Shown in pieces: positions 34,695 through 44,694 of a DNA stretch of 64,000 nt. Source of the DNA: G963676655 sp963676655 (lineage in GTDB: Bacteria; Verrucomicrobiota; Lentisphaeria; Victivallales; Victivallaceae). The stretch covers positions 310,001-374,000 of the forward strand of contig CAXXKX010000004.1 in assembly GCA_963676655.2 (NCBI GenBank), read 5' to 3'. The notes under the pieces are model-generated. The model was not told the DNA's origin, did not search any database, and worked only from the letters and a program-made list of their open reading frames with translations. Within the stretch, counting starts at the first letter, position 1, and every line of letters starts with the position of its first letter. Position numbers and translations under genes: made by a program.

Positions 34695-36767
34695 GTGTTA
34701 AAGAAATCGACTATAGCTCCAGTTGCGGAAGCGATAGAGGGCATTGCTAAGCGGCGGGAGCTGTTTTTCTCAAAAACCCGAGACTTACTGAAATCAGAAT
34801 TGCTCAACGCCGATGGCACCGGGCGCATCCCTCAGTTCAACGCCCCTTGGCGGGAGCCGCTATGGTGCCTGGCAGCACTATATACTGGAAGTAGCGAGGA
34901 TATCGCTCTGGCAAATAAAATTGTGGCTAATTACTTAAAAGCTCCAGCTGTTCAATCAACAAAAATGAAGGAAAGCAGCGGGCATCAATTCGGGATATTC
35001 CAGAGCAACACCTTGGCATACCTGTTTCACCAGTTTGGACACTTGATGACCGAGGATGCGCGTGAAACGGCTCGTTTTCATTGCAACATGCTCTTTTCCA
35101 CCCGCCACGGCTCAGCCCAGATTGAATATATTTTTCAAGGCGTCAACGACAATATGCCGATGATGTCGACTTGCGGGTTGATTCTCGGAGGAGAGGTAAT
35201 GGGCAACGAAGAGGCGGTCAAGCATGGTTTATGGAAATTGCACCAGTTACGCCGCCACTTGTCCAGATGTGCCTGGCTTAGCGAATACAATTCATCAACC
35301 TATACCGCGGTAACACTGACCGGAGCAGCCAGACTCGCAGCCTTCTCTCACAATGAAGAGGTCAGAACCCTAGCCCTTGAAATTGAACAGCGGATCTGGA
35401 TCGAAGTGATCCTGCATTTTCATCCCGGAACTTTTATGCAGGCAGGCCCCCACAGTCGTGCTTATGCGATTGACTGCGTCGGACACACTCATTCACTGCA
35501 GGCCGTTTTCTGGCTTGTCTTTGGTCCGGAAATAAGCGGGCGTGATTTTATTTCCAGCTACTTTGAACCTGACGGCCGGGAAGTCCTGCACTTCTGCGGA
35601 AATCCGGCCCAGAGCATTGCCGAATATGTCGATATTCTTGACTGCGATTTTCACCTGCCGGAACATGCTTATGAGTTGATGGCCCATCGCGATTATCCTG
35701 TCCACATTCAAGGGCGGATCGAGATGTTGTGGACCTACAACAATTTTTCATCCATGGTCACCACCACCACTTATATGCAAGAAAACTTTTCGCTGGGCAG
35801 CTCAAGCCTTCCACTGGGGGGAATAGGCCAGACCAATCAGTTCTACGCTACATACAAACTGACTGAGGACACGAAAACATTCAAAAATGCCGCGCCGGTG
35901 TTCTGTAAATTTTTTATCGACGACTCGGAGATTGGCACCCGGGAAACTTCAGTCGATGGAGCTTATTCCGGCGAAAAATACCAGAAAAGTCTTGGTTGGA
36001 TTTATTCCATGCAAAAAGAAAATACCGCAATGGTTGCCGGCATGCCGTCGCTCCAGGAGCCTGTCTGCACCGACACTTTGAAACTTTGCGTAGTTTTTCC
36101 GGTTCATTACGGCAGTATAACAGCTTCGATAATCGGCAATAATGGACAAGCCCCGGGCATATCCGGACAAAGCGAAAATGTTGTCCCTGTGTCGGTCGAA
36201 GCCGGTCTGGTATACATGCATATCCAGCCGCTGCTACCGACCAGCTTGCCACGAGAAGCCGCTATACGCTTCAAAAAAATCAATGATTACGCAGTGTTGG
36301 AGCTGGTCAATTATGAAGGAGAATTCAGGGAATTCACCAAGGTTGAACTGTCACACGCACTCAATGGTTTTGTCTTTACAATCGAGGATAAAAGCAAGTT
36401 TGCTTCGCTCCAGGAATTTCATGATAAATTGTCCGGAAGTCGCATTGTCGATTTCATGTTCAACCAGCATCGTTTTATTAACTTCAAACGTGATGACGTT
36501 GATTTTGATCTTACGATGAGTATGACTCCGTTCGGGGTTCAAACCGAAGCAATCAACGGCAGGTATCCTGCCCATCCAGTCTTCGCCTGTAACCAGCTTG
36601 AAGTATCAACGCTGCCCTTTATGAGCGGAGAAGTCGAATGCAATTTTCCCTTCTTTCCATGGGACGGACTGGAAACCACTGCCTTTGACAACTCATGGAT
36701 ACTCGGTTCCGATGGGGTCAATGATAATTATTCAGCCCGGCAGGATTGCCTTAAAAAGGACAAGTAG
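34695..36767 (+). CDS. Heparinase II/III-like alpha/alpha-toroid protein, uncertain family
   Basis: A 690-residue protein without a signal peptide. The first 330 residues are helix-rich with repeated Trp/His/Tyr motifs (QFNAPWREPLWCLAALYTG, NDNMPMMSTCGLILGGEV, YNSSTYTAVTLTGAARLAAF, QAGPHSRAYAIDC), the look of an alpha/alpha toroid; the rest is beta-rich, as in heparinase-like lyases and glucuronyl hydrolases. Assignment to a lyase or hydrolase family is not proven. The start is GTG at 34695 with AAAGGA 12 bases upstream; no better start exists. It follows the pseudopilin gene in module 2 and is closed by a hairpin terminator. A cytoplasmic enzyme acting on imported oligosaccharides is plausible. 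Confidence 0.7.
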   Translation: MLKKSTIAPVAEAIEGIAKRRELFFSKTRDLLKSELLNADGTGRIPQFNAPWREPLWCLAALYTGSSEDIALANKIVANYLKAPAVQSTKMKESSGHQFGIFQSNTLAYLFHQFGHLMTEDARETARFHCNMLFSTRHGSAQIEYIFQGVNDNMPMMSTCGLILGGEVMGNEEAVKHGLWKLHQLRRHLSRCAWLSEYNSSTYTAVTLTGAARLAAFSHNEEVRTLALEIEQRIWIEVILHFHPGTFMQAGPHSRAYAIDCVGHTHSLQAVFWLVFGPEISGRDFISSYFEPDGREVLHFCGNPAQSIAEYVDILDCDFHLPEHAYELMAHRDYPVHIQGRIEMLWTYNNFSSMVTTTTYMQENFSLGSSSLPLGGIGQTNQFYATYKLTEDTKTFKNAAPVFCKFFIDDSEIGTRETSVDGAYSGEKYQKSLGWIYSMQKENTAMVAGMPSLQEPVCTDTLKLCVVFPVHYGSITASIIGNNGQAPGISGQSENVVPVSVEAGLVYMHIQPLLPTSLPREAAIRFKKINDYAVLELVNYEGEFREFTKVELSHALNGFVFTIEDKSKFASLQEFHDKLSGSRIVDFMFNQHRFINFKRDDVDFDLTMSMTPFGVQTEAINGRYPAHPVFACNQLEVSTLPFMSGEVECNFPFFPWDGLETTAFDNSWILGSDGVNDNYSARQDCLKKDK

Positions 36768-37065
36768 TTTCCAATAGCGATTTTCATTGAAATACTATAC
36801 TTGCAGGAATTAATCCCAAATATGCAATTTGCCAATAACTGCAAAGTAAAACTTTGAGAATGGCAAATTCTTTTTTGATAACGCTCTTACCTTGAATCTC
36901 TTGCGTGTCTTTTTGTGTTTATGGGAATACTCTAGCTAAAAAACTCGAAGCCGACTCCAAAACTTATAGGCAAGTTTGCCGCGGGAAAAGAATGGTTAAC
37001 CAATTCCCCTTCTTTAATAATAACGATGTGAATTTTTAACTACCGGCCTACTGGACTCGGTTTCC
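36768..37065. other. Convergent intergenic region
   Basis: Between the toroid-like gene and the glycyl radical enzyme gene, which converge. It holds the terminator at 36826-36876; the remainder up to 37065 shows no gene or clear second terminator. Confidence 0.5.
36826..36876 (+). terminator. Nested hairpin terminator of the module 2 rightward transcript
   Basis: AATTTGCCA (36826-36834) pairs with TGGCAAATT (36861-36869), enclosing an inner CAAAGT-AAA-ACTTTG hairpin (36842-36856), followed by CTTTTTT. Confidence 0.7.
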
Positions 37066-39354
37066 TTAAAACGTTCCTGGCCCCAGGTGGCGGGTGCGAT
37101 GAATAATTTCATTTTGCAGGTTTTCGTCAAGCGTGACGAAGCGCCCTGAATAACCGCCAATCCGGACCAGCAGATTCTGATATTGATCCGGTTGCTTCTG
37201 CGCGGCAAGCAGTTCTCTTACATCGGTAGTGTTGCCTTGATACATCTGGCCGCCAAGGCTGAGAAATGTTTTGAGCAGCGGAATGACATTATCGGTGGTT
37301 GCCGCCTGAACATCAAGGTCCCACATGCTGCTGGCGCCGCCGGAAAAACGATTCAGCCCGATAACGCTTTGCGAGAGCATAGCGGCCGTGATGCCTTTGG
37401 TCATGGCCGAATTCTGCGGCGTTATGCCCTGGGCCACCGGCTTTTGACTCAAACGTCCGTCCGGGGTGGCTCCGACTACTCTTCCAGCCCTCGGCGCTAC
37501 CATGAAAGTCATGATCATCGGTTTGATTTTGCCATTGAGCCGGTTGGTGTAGTCCTCATAAATATCGCAAGTTGTCCTGACAACCCGGGCCATCATCTCA
37601 TCTGCCTCACTGTCGCCCTGACCATATTGGGGGATTTTTTTCAAGCGATTATGGAGCAGATAGTAACCGGAAAAATCAGCTCTAAGCGCTTTCAGCAGCT
37701 CATCCGCTCCAACTATTTTATTCTCGAAAACCGCTTTCTTTATCGCGAATAACGAGTCGGCGACATTCGGCAGGCCGATGGGGGTTGAGCCATAGTCCTC
37801 ATATCTCGCTCCGCCGTTATTGATGCCGCGGCCTCTGGCAATGCAGTCCTCCACTTGACTGGAAACCAGGAACTGCGGTCGACGCTCCGCCCATTCCTCG
37901 CAGGTGATATCCATTAGTTTGAAGGTCAGGTTCAGGGAACGTCGCAATTCGGCTGCGAACGCATCGAAGAAATCGTCAAAAGACGCAAAATCAGTCAAGT
38001 CTCTGGTTAAATGCTTGAACATCGGTTCGTTATTAATTGGATTCCTGCCGCCGGTCATAACGATTTCAAAAACCTTGAGAACATTGAAAAAGCCGGAAAA
38101 CAACAAATCGCCGTTCATCCCGTGAGGAGATATTTCCATACAGCCTCCGCACATATACATCCGGGCATCCTCCAGTGAAATATGTTTGTCAAGGGTCATC
38201 GCTTCGATGATGGCCTTGTCGCTTACTATCTGTGAGCGGTTGCCGCCTTCGCATAGATCGCGCGCGGCCAGTTTGACAAAGGATTCCGGGGCATTTTCCG
38301 GCATTCTGATATAGACGGACGGATGAGATATTTTCAATCCGGCAATCGATTCGACCATTATTTCAGACAACGGGCTGACGGAATGACAGCCGTCCGGGTG
38401 GCAGCCGCCAACTACTATTGTTTCAACATGCCCGTCACGGCCATACAACATGCGCTCATGAAAACGAATAAACAGTTCATCAATCAGCATTCTTGCAGAT
38501 TCCGGGTTTTCAACTCCTGTTTTTAAATCTTTTTCAAGATAGGGCCACAGATAATAGTCCAATCGGCCCGGGCCATTGCCTCCGGCCGGGTTTTCAAACA
38601 TTGTCGCCAGATAGGAAAAATGAAAAGCCTGAATCGCTTCCCGAAAATTCCTCGCTCCTTGGCGCGGCACTTGCCGGCATATTTCGATTTTTTCCAGAAT
38701 ACGGTTTTTCTCCGGTCCGGTTGCGGAGGCCAGTTTATTTTCGAGCTCGTCTATATGCCGGTCGTTCCAGTCCAGCACGGCGTTCAGACATATCTTCATG
38801 CATTCCAGACATTCTTTGCCAGTATCATCTGCCTGGTTAAACGCTTTATCGATGCGTTCCAGCATGCCGGTAATTCCCGCGTCGACAATCCAATTCCAGC
38901 GCCAGCCGATGTGTCCGGATGAACAATCGGCATCACCAAGCCAGACTTCGGCATGTCCGGTCCTGATCAAGTCCAGTATTTCAGGAATTTCTTCTTCAAT
39001 TCTTTTGCGTATTCCGGCATAACCATAGCGGTTCTCAAAATAGGCTATCGAGCCTTCTTCGTTCCACGCGTCAATCATTTCTTTGTTCTCAGGAGCACCA
39101 GCCTCCTGATAATGGATGCCGACCAGTAGTTCATCGTCAAGCAGGATTACCGGTTCATTAGCAAGGGCATAAGCAAGCGAAAGCGCGTGACGTTTCCATA
39201 ATGATTTCTCTGCCTTATACAGCTCGAAGTAGGCATAATTCAAGTTTTTAACCTTCGGCGAGGTAATATTCTTTTTTATCCTTTGACTGGAATCGTTCAG
39301 GAATTTCCGGGTTTTTTCAGGTAACGGTAGCCCCAGCTTTTCTGTGCTTTTCAT
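37066..39354 (-). CDS. Glycyl radical enzyme (pyruvate formate-lyase superfamily)
   Basis: A 762-residue glycyl radical enzyme. The active-site thiyl cysteine and general base are in GGC405-M-E407, and the radical glycine G734 is in RIGGYSGRF followed by LDENLQNEII, the normal late motif. The length fits the superfamily. Conserved loops such as GGNGPGRLDYYLWPYL and RAGRVVGATPDGR point to the branch with C-C, C-N or C-O lyases rather than true PFL, but the substrate cannot be told. It needs a radical SAM activase, not found in the window. It is divergent from an AraC regulator (118-base gap), which probably controls it. Oxygen-sensitive. Confidence 0.9.
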   Translation of the reverse strand: MKSTEKLGLPLPEKTRKFLNDSSQRIKKNITSPKVKNLNYAYFELYKAEKSLWKRHALSLAYALANEPVILLDDELLVGIHYQEAGAPENKEMIDAWNEEGSIAYFENRYGYAGIRKRIEEEIPEILDLIRTGHAEVWLGDADCSSGHIGWRWNWIVDAGITGMLERIDKAFNQADDTGKECLECMKICLNAVLDWNDRHIDELENKLASATGPEKNRILEKIEICRQVPRQGARNFREAIQAFHFSYLATMFENPAGGNGPGRLDYYLWPYLEKDLKTGVENPESARMLIDELFIRFHERMLYGRDGHVETIVVGGCHPDGCHSVSPLSEIMVESIAGLKISHPSVYIRMPENAPESFVKLAARDLCEGGNRSQIVSDKAIIEAMTLDKHISLEDARMYMCGGCMEISPHGMNGDLLFSGFFNVLKVFEIVMTGGRNPINNEPMFKHLTRDLTDFASFDDFFDAFAAELRRSLNLTFKLMDITCEEWAERRPQFLVSSQVEDCIARGRGINNGGARYEDYGSTPIGLPNVADSLFAIKKAVFENKIVGADELLKALRADFSGYYLLHNRLKKIPQYGQGDSEADEMMARVVRTTCDIYEDYTNRLNGKIKPMIMTFMVAPRAGRVVGATPDGRLSQKPVAQGITPQNSAMTKGITAAMLSQSVIGLNRFSGGASSMWDLDVQAATTDNVIPLLKTFLSLGGQMYQGNTTDVRELLAAQKQPDQYQNLLVRIGGYSGRFVTLDENLQNEIIHRTRHLGPGTF

Positions 39355-39472
39355 GGTAAATAATCTTAATTATTTTATTTTGTAATTATTAATATTATTG
39401 TTTGTTTATATAAGATATGCTATATTTATTAAAACGACAAGTGGTAAAAACTATTATCTATTGGTGAGGGCT

Positions 39473-40273
39473 ATGGATATTGCAGGTTCCCGAAAAATCA
39501 AGTATATTCTGGATTTCCAGACTCCGCCGTCGACAATTTACAAACCACGGGAAATCAAACCGGAGACGGAGGAGGTTGAGGTCATTGTGGCCGGTTACGG
39601 GATTCTAAAAAAAGGTGATATGAGTGTCCTTTGCGGTCCCGGTTCGGCGGTCTGGTATTATTCCGGCGAAAAGGTTGAGGCGGAATCAGATCCGGTCAAT
39701 CCGTATAGGACCTTTGTATTCAGCTTCCAGGCAGACGACCGTCCGCAAATCCTGATGCCGTTTTATTTTGAATGGGAAAATATCGCTTCCAGCATTAACT
39801 TCTGCCGGGAGGCGTTCAATTCATATCAAATGGAGGATATGGCATTGGATTTACTCTCCGAGTGCGTATATGCCCGGATGCTTTGGGAGGCTATGCGGTT
39901 TTCGCTAAAAAAACAGGATTCCGAAAGACCGCAGCCGCTGCAAAAAGCGATCAGCCACATTGACAAACGTTTTGCTGAAAAAATCAATATAGACGATATT
40001 GCCGTTGTTGCCGGAGTAAGCTCTTCCCATTTGCATTGTTTATTCAAAAAGCATCTTGATACGTCTCCGGTCCAGTATTTGCTAAAGCTGCGTTTGGGTA
40101 AAGCGGCCGAGCTGCTTCTGAATACCTCTGATTCCGTTAAGCAAATCTGTTTTGCAGTCGGGTTCGCGGATATGAAAAACTTTTGCAGTTATTTCAAACG
40201 CCACTACCGGCTTACGCCAACCCAATACAGGAACCTGCATCCGCAAAATATCTTTTCTCCCAAAAAAGGCTGA
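39473..40273 (+). CDS. AraC-family transcriptional regulator
   Basis: A 266-residue regulator with an amino-terminal cupin-like effector domain and two helix-turn-helix motifs of AraC type at the end (INIDDIAVVAGVSSSHLHCL; SVKQICFAVGFADMKNFCSY, then FKRHYRLTPTQYR). The ATG at 39473 has GAGGG just before; the frame is open 25 codons earlier without a site. It is divergent from the glycyl radical enzyme gene, the usual set-up for an activator responding to the enzyme's substrate. Confidence 0.9.
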   Translation: MDIAGSRKIKYILDFQTPPSTIYKPREIKPETEEVEVIVAGYGILKKGDMSVLCGPGSAVWYYSGEKVEAESDPVNPYRTFVFSFQADDRPQILMPFYFEWENIASSINFCREAFNSYQMEDMALDLLSECVYARMLWEAMRFSLKKQDSERPQPLQKAISHIDKRFAEKINIDDIAVVAGVSSSHLHCLFKKHLDTSPVQYLLKLRLGKAAELLLNTSDSVKQICFAVGFADMKNFCSYFKRHYRLTPTQYRNLHPQNIFSPKKG

Positions 40274-40437
40274 CGTCATAATGATTTAAGTATTTGATTA
40301 TTATTGATTAGTGATATTTATTAAAAGTAAGTGTTGTTATATTTTGAATGTAAAAATTCATAATTCTGCATTGTATAATCTCCGGAATGCAATTATTATA
40401 CCGCTTAGTCTGTATCATTTTTTTATAAGGGAAGAAC

Positions 40438-41100
40438 ATGTCAACAACAAATTTCGGTCCAAATCTTGATAATTGGAACAAAGAGGAACTGGCAAAAGAA
40501 CGCAGACGCAAAAAAGCCGATCCGGCTGATTTTAACGATCCGGTTGCATTGAAGGTTCGATGGGAAGCAAAGCAATATAATTCATCCCGTAACGGAAGTT
40601 TGAAATTGCGTCTTGATCCGGCAAACCCTGATATTGTCTATTACAGGCTGCGTTTTATAGAAACACTTATACCGATGTTTTTTTGTTTGCTTGGATGCAG
40701 TGGTTTTTATCTGGTTTCATACCTTTGGAACAAAGGGGGAGATGCTGTTTTAGGGGCCGTTATATGCTCAATTATTTCTCTGGTTTTTGCTGCGATTCCG
40801 TTTTTGACGATTGTTCCCAATTTAAAACCTAAGGTGTTTGACAAATCCCGTGGTTGTTATTGGCGCGGTTTTACACGTCCTTTGTTTGTTGAAACGTCTG
40901 ACTCCGTCATTATCTTGAAGGATGTTCATGCCGTTCAGGTGCTGGTCAATAGAAACGAACAATATATTGTCTATGAACTTAATCTGGTGCTTCATAATGC
41001 TGAAGCTATCACGGTGCATCTGCATGGTGAACGTAGCAGTGTTAAGCAGGATGCCGAACTGCTTGGCAGTTTTTTAGGCGTTCCGGTCTGGATATTGTAA
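40438..41100 (+). CDS. Small membrane protein with two transmembrane helices, function unknown
   Basis: A 220-residue protein: a charged amino end (ELAKERRRKKADPADFND), two hydrophobic helices (about 78-97 and 104-127: MFFCLLGCSGFYLVSYLW, GAVICSIISLVFAAIPFLTI) and a beta-rich tail (SVIILKDVHAVQVLVNRNEQ). The tail could be a PH-like domain, as in other two-helix bacterial membrane proteins, but I do not recognise the family. GGGAAGA precedes the ATG. It stands alone, 92 bases before the sulfatase gene. Confidence 0.7.
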   Translation: MSTTNFGPNLDNWNKEELAKERRRKKADPADFNDPVALKVRWEAKQYNSSRNGSLKLRLDPANPDIVYYRLRFIETLIPMFFCLLGCSGFYLVSYLWNKGGDAVLGAVICSIISLVFAAIPFLTIVPNLKPKVFDKSRGCYWRGFTRPLFVETSDSVIILKDVHAVQVLVNRNEQYIVYELNLVLHNAEAITVHLHGERSSVKQDAELLGSFLGVPVWIL

Positions 41101-41192
41101 ATTCTCTCTTTTATTATGCTTATAAAGGTTGGATTCCCGGTTTTTTGATGATATTATAACGCTTGGATTTTATTTGTAAGCAGGAGAATTTC

Positions 41193-42641
41193 ATGAAGCC
41201 TAAAAATATAATTTTTTTGATGACCGACCAGCATCGGCTGGATTGCGTTTCTTATGCCGGATCACACCGGGTCGAGACTCCCAACATTGACCGGATTGCC
41301 GAAAGCATCGGTTTTACCGGCTGCCGTACTATCAATCCGATTTGCACCCCGGCCCGGACCGGACTTCTGACCGGACGCTATACCCATCAGATTGGAACCC
41401 TGGCGATGTCCGGCGATTTGCCCCAAGGTATTCCGACGTACCCGCAGGCTTTGCAGAGAGCCGGATATTACACTGCCGGAATCGGCAAGTTTCATTTTCT
41501 CCAGACCTGGCAATGGCGGGCGGGCAGACAGCGCGGTATCAATCTTTATGAACTTGAGGACGAGATGAAAAAATATGGTTTCGACTATATTTGGGAGTCC
41601 TCCGGCAAACAGCTGGCCCGTCAGAATTATTGTCATTACTGCAAATATCTGGATGACCTGGGCCTGCTTGATCAATATCGGGATTTTGTCGATTCAGCTG
41701 GCACAAATTACAATCTTTTGAACACCTACGATATCGATCAGACCAACGGCGCACCGTGGCCGTTTGCGGAAGAACATCATGTGGAAGTCCAAACCGCGAA
41801 TGAAATAATCGGACAGATCGAAAACCGTCCCGCCGATAAACCGTTTTTTATTTTCGGGTCGTTCTGCAGTCCGCATAAGCCGTTCGATCCGCCGCAGCGC
41901 TATCTTGACATGATTCCGGATGAGGAACTGGAATTGATTCCAGGGGATATTGAAATTCCATCTGAGATGCGTGATAAACTCCGGATGATGGCCCGATCTT
42001 ATCTGGCGACAATTAAATTTACCGACGACCAGATCGGCCGGGTTTTCGACGCGCTGGAAAAAGAAGGCCTGCTGGATGAGACGGTTATTATGTTTACGAC
42101 CGATCACGGCGAAATGGGCGGGGATCATTGTCGCAAGCAGAAAGGTATTTATTATAAAGAGTCGATTCTGGTGCCGACCGCGATCCGTCATCCTGATTAT
42201 CTGGATAAACGACTGGTGGCAACTCCGGTTGAGATTACCGACCTGACCGCGACGATTCTTGATCTGGCCGGACTTGACCCGGTCGAGGCATTGTCAATTC
42301 CGTGGCCGGTATTCAACAATCGAATTCCGGGTCGCAGCCTGATGCCGATTGTCAGGGGCGAGACTGACCGGATTCGTGACTTCGCTTTTTCCGAATGCGG
42401 CGGCGCCTGGGCCGTTATCGTTGATGACAAATACAAATACGTGCGCATGCTGGAATATGAGCGGCCGGGAGAGTATGAGGAACTGCTTTTCGACCTTGAG
42501 AATGACCCGGAAGAATTGGTTAATATTGTCGACACACATGAAGGGCAGGGTGTTCTTCAGAAGTATCGGGACCGGCGCGACTGGATCATGGATAATACGC
42601 CGCCGTGCCAGACCAGCTGGGCACCTTTGATGGGCGAATAA
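41193..42641 (+). CDS. Type I sulfatase
   Basis: A 482-residue sulfatase with catalytic signature C51-T-P-A-R55 (NPICTPARTGLLTGRYTHQ), the metal motif LMTDQHRLD at the start and TTDHGEMGGDH later. The cysteine has to become formylglycine. No signal peptide. The ATG at 41193 is chosen for CAGGAG upstream; an ATG 10 codons earlier lacks one. It shares the fold but only moderate similarity with the sulfatase at 4696-6117. An SDR and transporters follow on the same strand, but a weak terminator lies in between. Confidence 0.93.
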   Translation: MKPKNIIFLMTDQHRLDCVSYAGSHRVETPNIDRIAESIGFTGCRTINPICTPARTGLLTGRYTHQIGTLAMSGDLPQGIPTYPQALQRAGYYTAGIGKFHFLQTWQWRAGRQRGINLYELEDEMKKYGFDYIWESSGKQLARQNYCHYCKYLDDLGLLDQYRDFVDSAGTNYNLLNTYDIDQTNGAPWPFAEEHHVEVQTANEIIGQIENRPADKPFFIFGSFCSPHKPFDPPQRYLDMIPDEELELIPGDIEIPSEMRDKLRMMARSYLATIKFTDDQIGRVFDALEKEGLLDETVIMFTTDHGEMGGDHCRKQKGIYYKESILVPTAIRHPDYLDKRLVATPVEITDLTATILDLAGLDPVEALSIPWPVFNNRIPGRSLMPIVRGETDRIRDFAFSECGGAWAVIVDDKYKYVRMLEYERPGEYEELLFDLENDPEELVNIVDTHEGQGVLQKYRDRRDWIMDNTPPCQTSWAPLMGE

Positions 42642-42651
42642 AAAATCTATT

Positions 42652-42682
42652 CCGTTCAAATAGTCGGCCCCGAACGGTTTTT
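42652..42682 (+). terminator. Possible weak terminator after the sulfatase gene
   Basis: CCGTTC (42652-42657) pairs with GAACGG (42672-42677), loop of 14, followed by five T. Confidence 0.4.
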
Positions 42683-42699
42683 ATACTTGTAAATGAACC

Positions 42700-43419
42700 A
42701 TGGAAGCGTATATTTACAACATGGAAATTACAGGAAAAACCATACTTGTAACCGGCGGCGCGCTTCGTGTCGGCGAAGCTCTTTGCCGCGGACTTGCAGC
42801 GGCGGGGGCAAAGATTATCATTCATTGCAACAACTCGCGTGAAGCGGCCGGGCAACTGGCGCGTGAAATTAAGGCCGAAGTGATCAGCCGCGACTTTTCC
42901 TGTGCGGACAACGCCGCTGATATATTTCACGAGTCCGGTCCGGTTGACGTATTGATAAATAATGCTTCAGTCTTCGAATGCGAGTCGCTTTGCGATGAGT
43001 CACTTGACCATTGCCGGGAACAGTTTGAGGTCAACTTTTTCGCTCCTCTGGTTTTGATGCGGGAATTTTACCGTCAGTGTCCCGGTAACGGCTGTATTAT
43101 TAATTTTCTTGATCAGGAAGTCGCGAAGCGAACCGGGCGCGGCGGCGGCTATTCGTTGTCCAAAAAAGCGCTGCGTGACGCCACGCTGCAGGCGGCATGT
43201 GATTTTGCCCCGAAGGTCCGGGTCAACGGTATTGCACCGGGACCGGTGTTGCCGCCGGTTGGCATGGAGGATTCGAAAATGGTCAAGACCCTGCCGAATG
43301 TTCCGCTTGGGCGTCCGGTCGCGCTTGAGGACATTGTGGCGGCCGTGGAGTTTTTGATCCGAAATGAATCGATAACCGGCGCGGTTTTACCGGTTGATTG
43401 CGGACAGAGTTTGAAGTAA
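42700..43419 (+). CDS. Short-chain dehydrogenase, FolM/pteridine reductase-like
   Basis: A 239-residue NAD(P)H-dependent oxidoreductase. The cofactor motif is TGGALRVG (about 18-25), with the Arg typical of pteridine reductases (TGxxxRxG), then NNASVFE and the active-site Y-x3-K in GYSLSKKAL, and GIAPGPVLPP near the end. Family members such as FolM and PTR1 reduce dihydrofolate or pterins. The start is uncertain: ATG at 42700 or ATG at 42721 (MEITGKTILVTGG), which fits the usual SDR start better. The next gene begins 16 bases after its stop. Confidence 0.85.
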   Translation: MEAYIYNMEITGKTILVTGGALRVGEALCRGLAAAGAKIIIHCNNSREAAGQLAREIKAEVISRDFSCADNAADIFHESGPVDVLINNASVFECESLCDESLDHCREQFEVNFFAPLVLMREFYRQCPGNGCIINFLDQEVAKRTGRGGGYSLSKKALRDATLQAACDFAPKVRVNGIAPGPVLPPVGMEDSKMVKTLPNVPLGRPVALEDIVAAVEFLIRNESITGAVLPVDCGQSLK

Positions 43420-43434
43420 TTATAAGGATGTTGG

Positions 43435-44679
43435 ATGGGCAATGTAATCAGTGTCGCGGGTGTAATAGTATTTTGCCTCATAGCGTGGGGCATCAGTTCT
43501 GATCGAAAAAAGATTAACTGGCGTCCGGTTATTGCCGGGGTCGTGTTACAGCTTTTGCTGGCATTGCTGGTTTTTCAAGCTCCCGGCAGTCGTCAGGTAT
43601 TTGTCTGTCTGAGTAATTTTGTCAATCATGCCCTTGAGGCGTCGCGTGAAGGCGTGGTTTTTGTCTTTGGGGATCTGGGCAAGGTGAATTCAAAGATCGG
43701 TTTTTGTCTGGCATTCCAGGCGCTGCCGTTCATTGTGGTTTTCGCTTCGTTAATGGCCTTGCTTTACTATATCGGGCTGATGCCGTTCATTATAAGACAC
43801 CTGGCAAAATTCATTCACAAGGTTTTCAGGACCAGTGGGGCGGAATCGATGTGCGCCGCGTCAAATATTTTTGTCGGGATTGAATCGTGTACTACGATCC
43901 GCCCTTATCTGGCCGGTTTGACTCGTTCCGAGGCTTTTCTTATTCTGGTTGCCGGAATGTCCACGGTCGCTTCGAGCGTGATGGCGGTTTACGTATCATT
44001 CTTGAACAATGTTTTTCCGACGATTGCCGGACATCTGGTCAGTGCCAGTTTTTTGTCGATTCCGGCCGCTTTCACTGTGTGTAAACTGATGGAACCGGAA
44101 AACGGGGAGCCGTTGACCGCCGACTGGCACAAGGTCAAGATTCACCGGGAGGAAACGCCCGGCGGATTTACCGAAGCTCTGTTGAACGGGGCGAATGACG
44201 GCGGCAAGCTGGCCTGGGGAGTAACGGTAACGCTGCTGGCATTTATCGGCATTCTCGGAATGCTCAAAGCGCTGCTTCATGCCTGCTGTGGCGACAGCAT
44301 AACGGTTACGCAAATACTCGGTTATATTTTTTATCCTTTCGCCTGGTTGTGCGGAGTTTCCTGCAAGGATGTTCCGGCGGTCAGTGATCTGCTCGGCATG
44401 CGCCTGATTATGACGGAAGTTCCGGCTTATTATAAACTGGCTGAAATCGCCGATAAACTTGAGCCGCGTTCCGTGATCATCGCCAGTTACGCGCTTTGCG
44501 GGTTCGCTCATATCGCGTCGATGGCGATTTTTATCGGCGGAATTTCAATGCTTGCTCCGAACCTGCGACCTTTGTTGGCTAAAATCGGGTTTAAGGCTTT
44601 ACTGGCTGCGACCCTGGTTACCCTGATGACCGGCGCGGTGGCGGGAATCTTTTGCGCCGCGTCGCGGTCGATCTTATAA
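43435..44679 (+). CDS. Concentrative nucleoside transporter (NupC/CNT family)
   Basis: A 414-residue membrane protein with about 9-10 hydrophobic helices of the CNT type, which import nucleosides with protons or sodium. Marks: RKKINWRPVIAGVVLQLLLA in the first part, the signature region TSGAESMCAASNIFVGIES with TIRPYLAGLTRSE after it, ASVMAVYVSFL-like segments, and the late block SYALCGFAHIASMAIFIGGI. It lies between the SDR and two permease-EIIA genes with 15-16 base gaps, so an operon is likely. The exact nucleoside cannot be told. Confidence 0.9.
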   Translation: MGNVISVAGVIVFCLIAWGISSDRKKINWRPVIAGVVLQLLLALLVFQAPGSRQVFVCLSNFVNHALEASREGVVFVFGDLGKVNSKIGFCLAFQALPFIVVFASLMALLYYIGLMPFIIRHLAKFIHKVFRTSGAESMCAASNIFVGIESCTTIRPYLAGLTRSEAFLILVAGMSTVASSVMAVYVSFLNNVFPTIAGHLVSASFLSIPAAFTVCKLMEPENGEPLTADWHKVKIHREETPGGFTEALLNGANDGGKLAWGVTVTLLAFIGILGMLKALLHACCGDSITVTQILGYIFYPFAWLCGVSCKDVPAVSDLLGMRLIMTEVPAYYKLAEIADKLEPRSVIIASYALCGFAHIASMAIFIGGISMLAPNLRPLLAKIGFKALLAATLVTLMTGAVAGIFCAASRSIL

Positions 44680-44694
44680 AGGTGAGGATATTAT

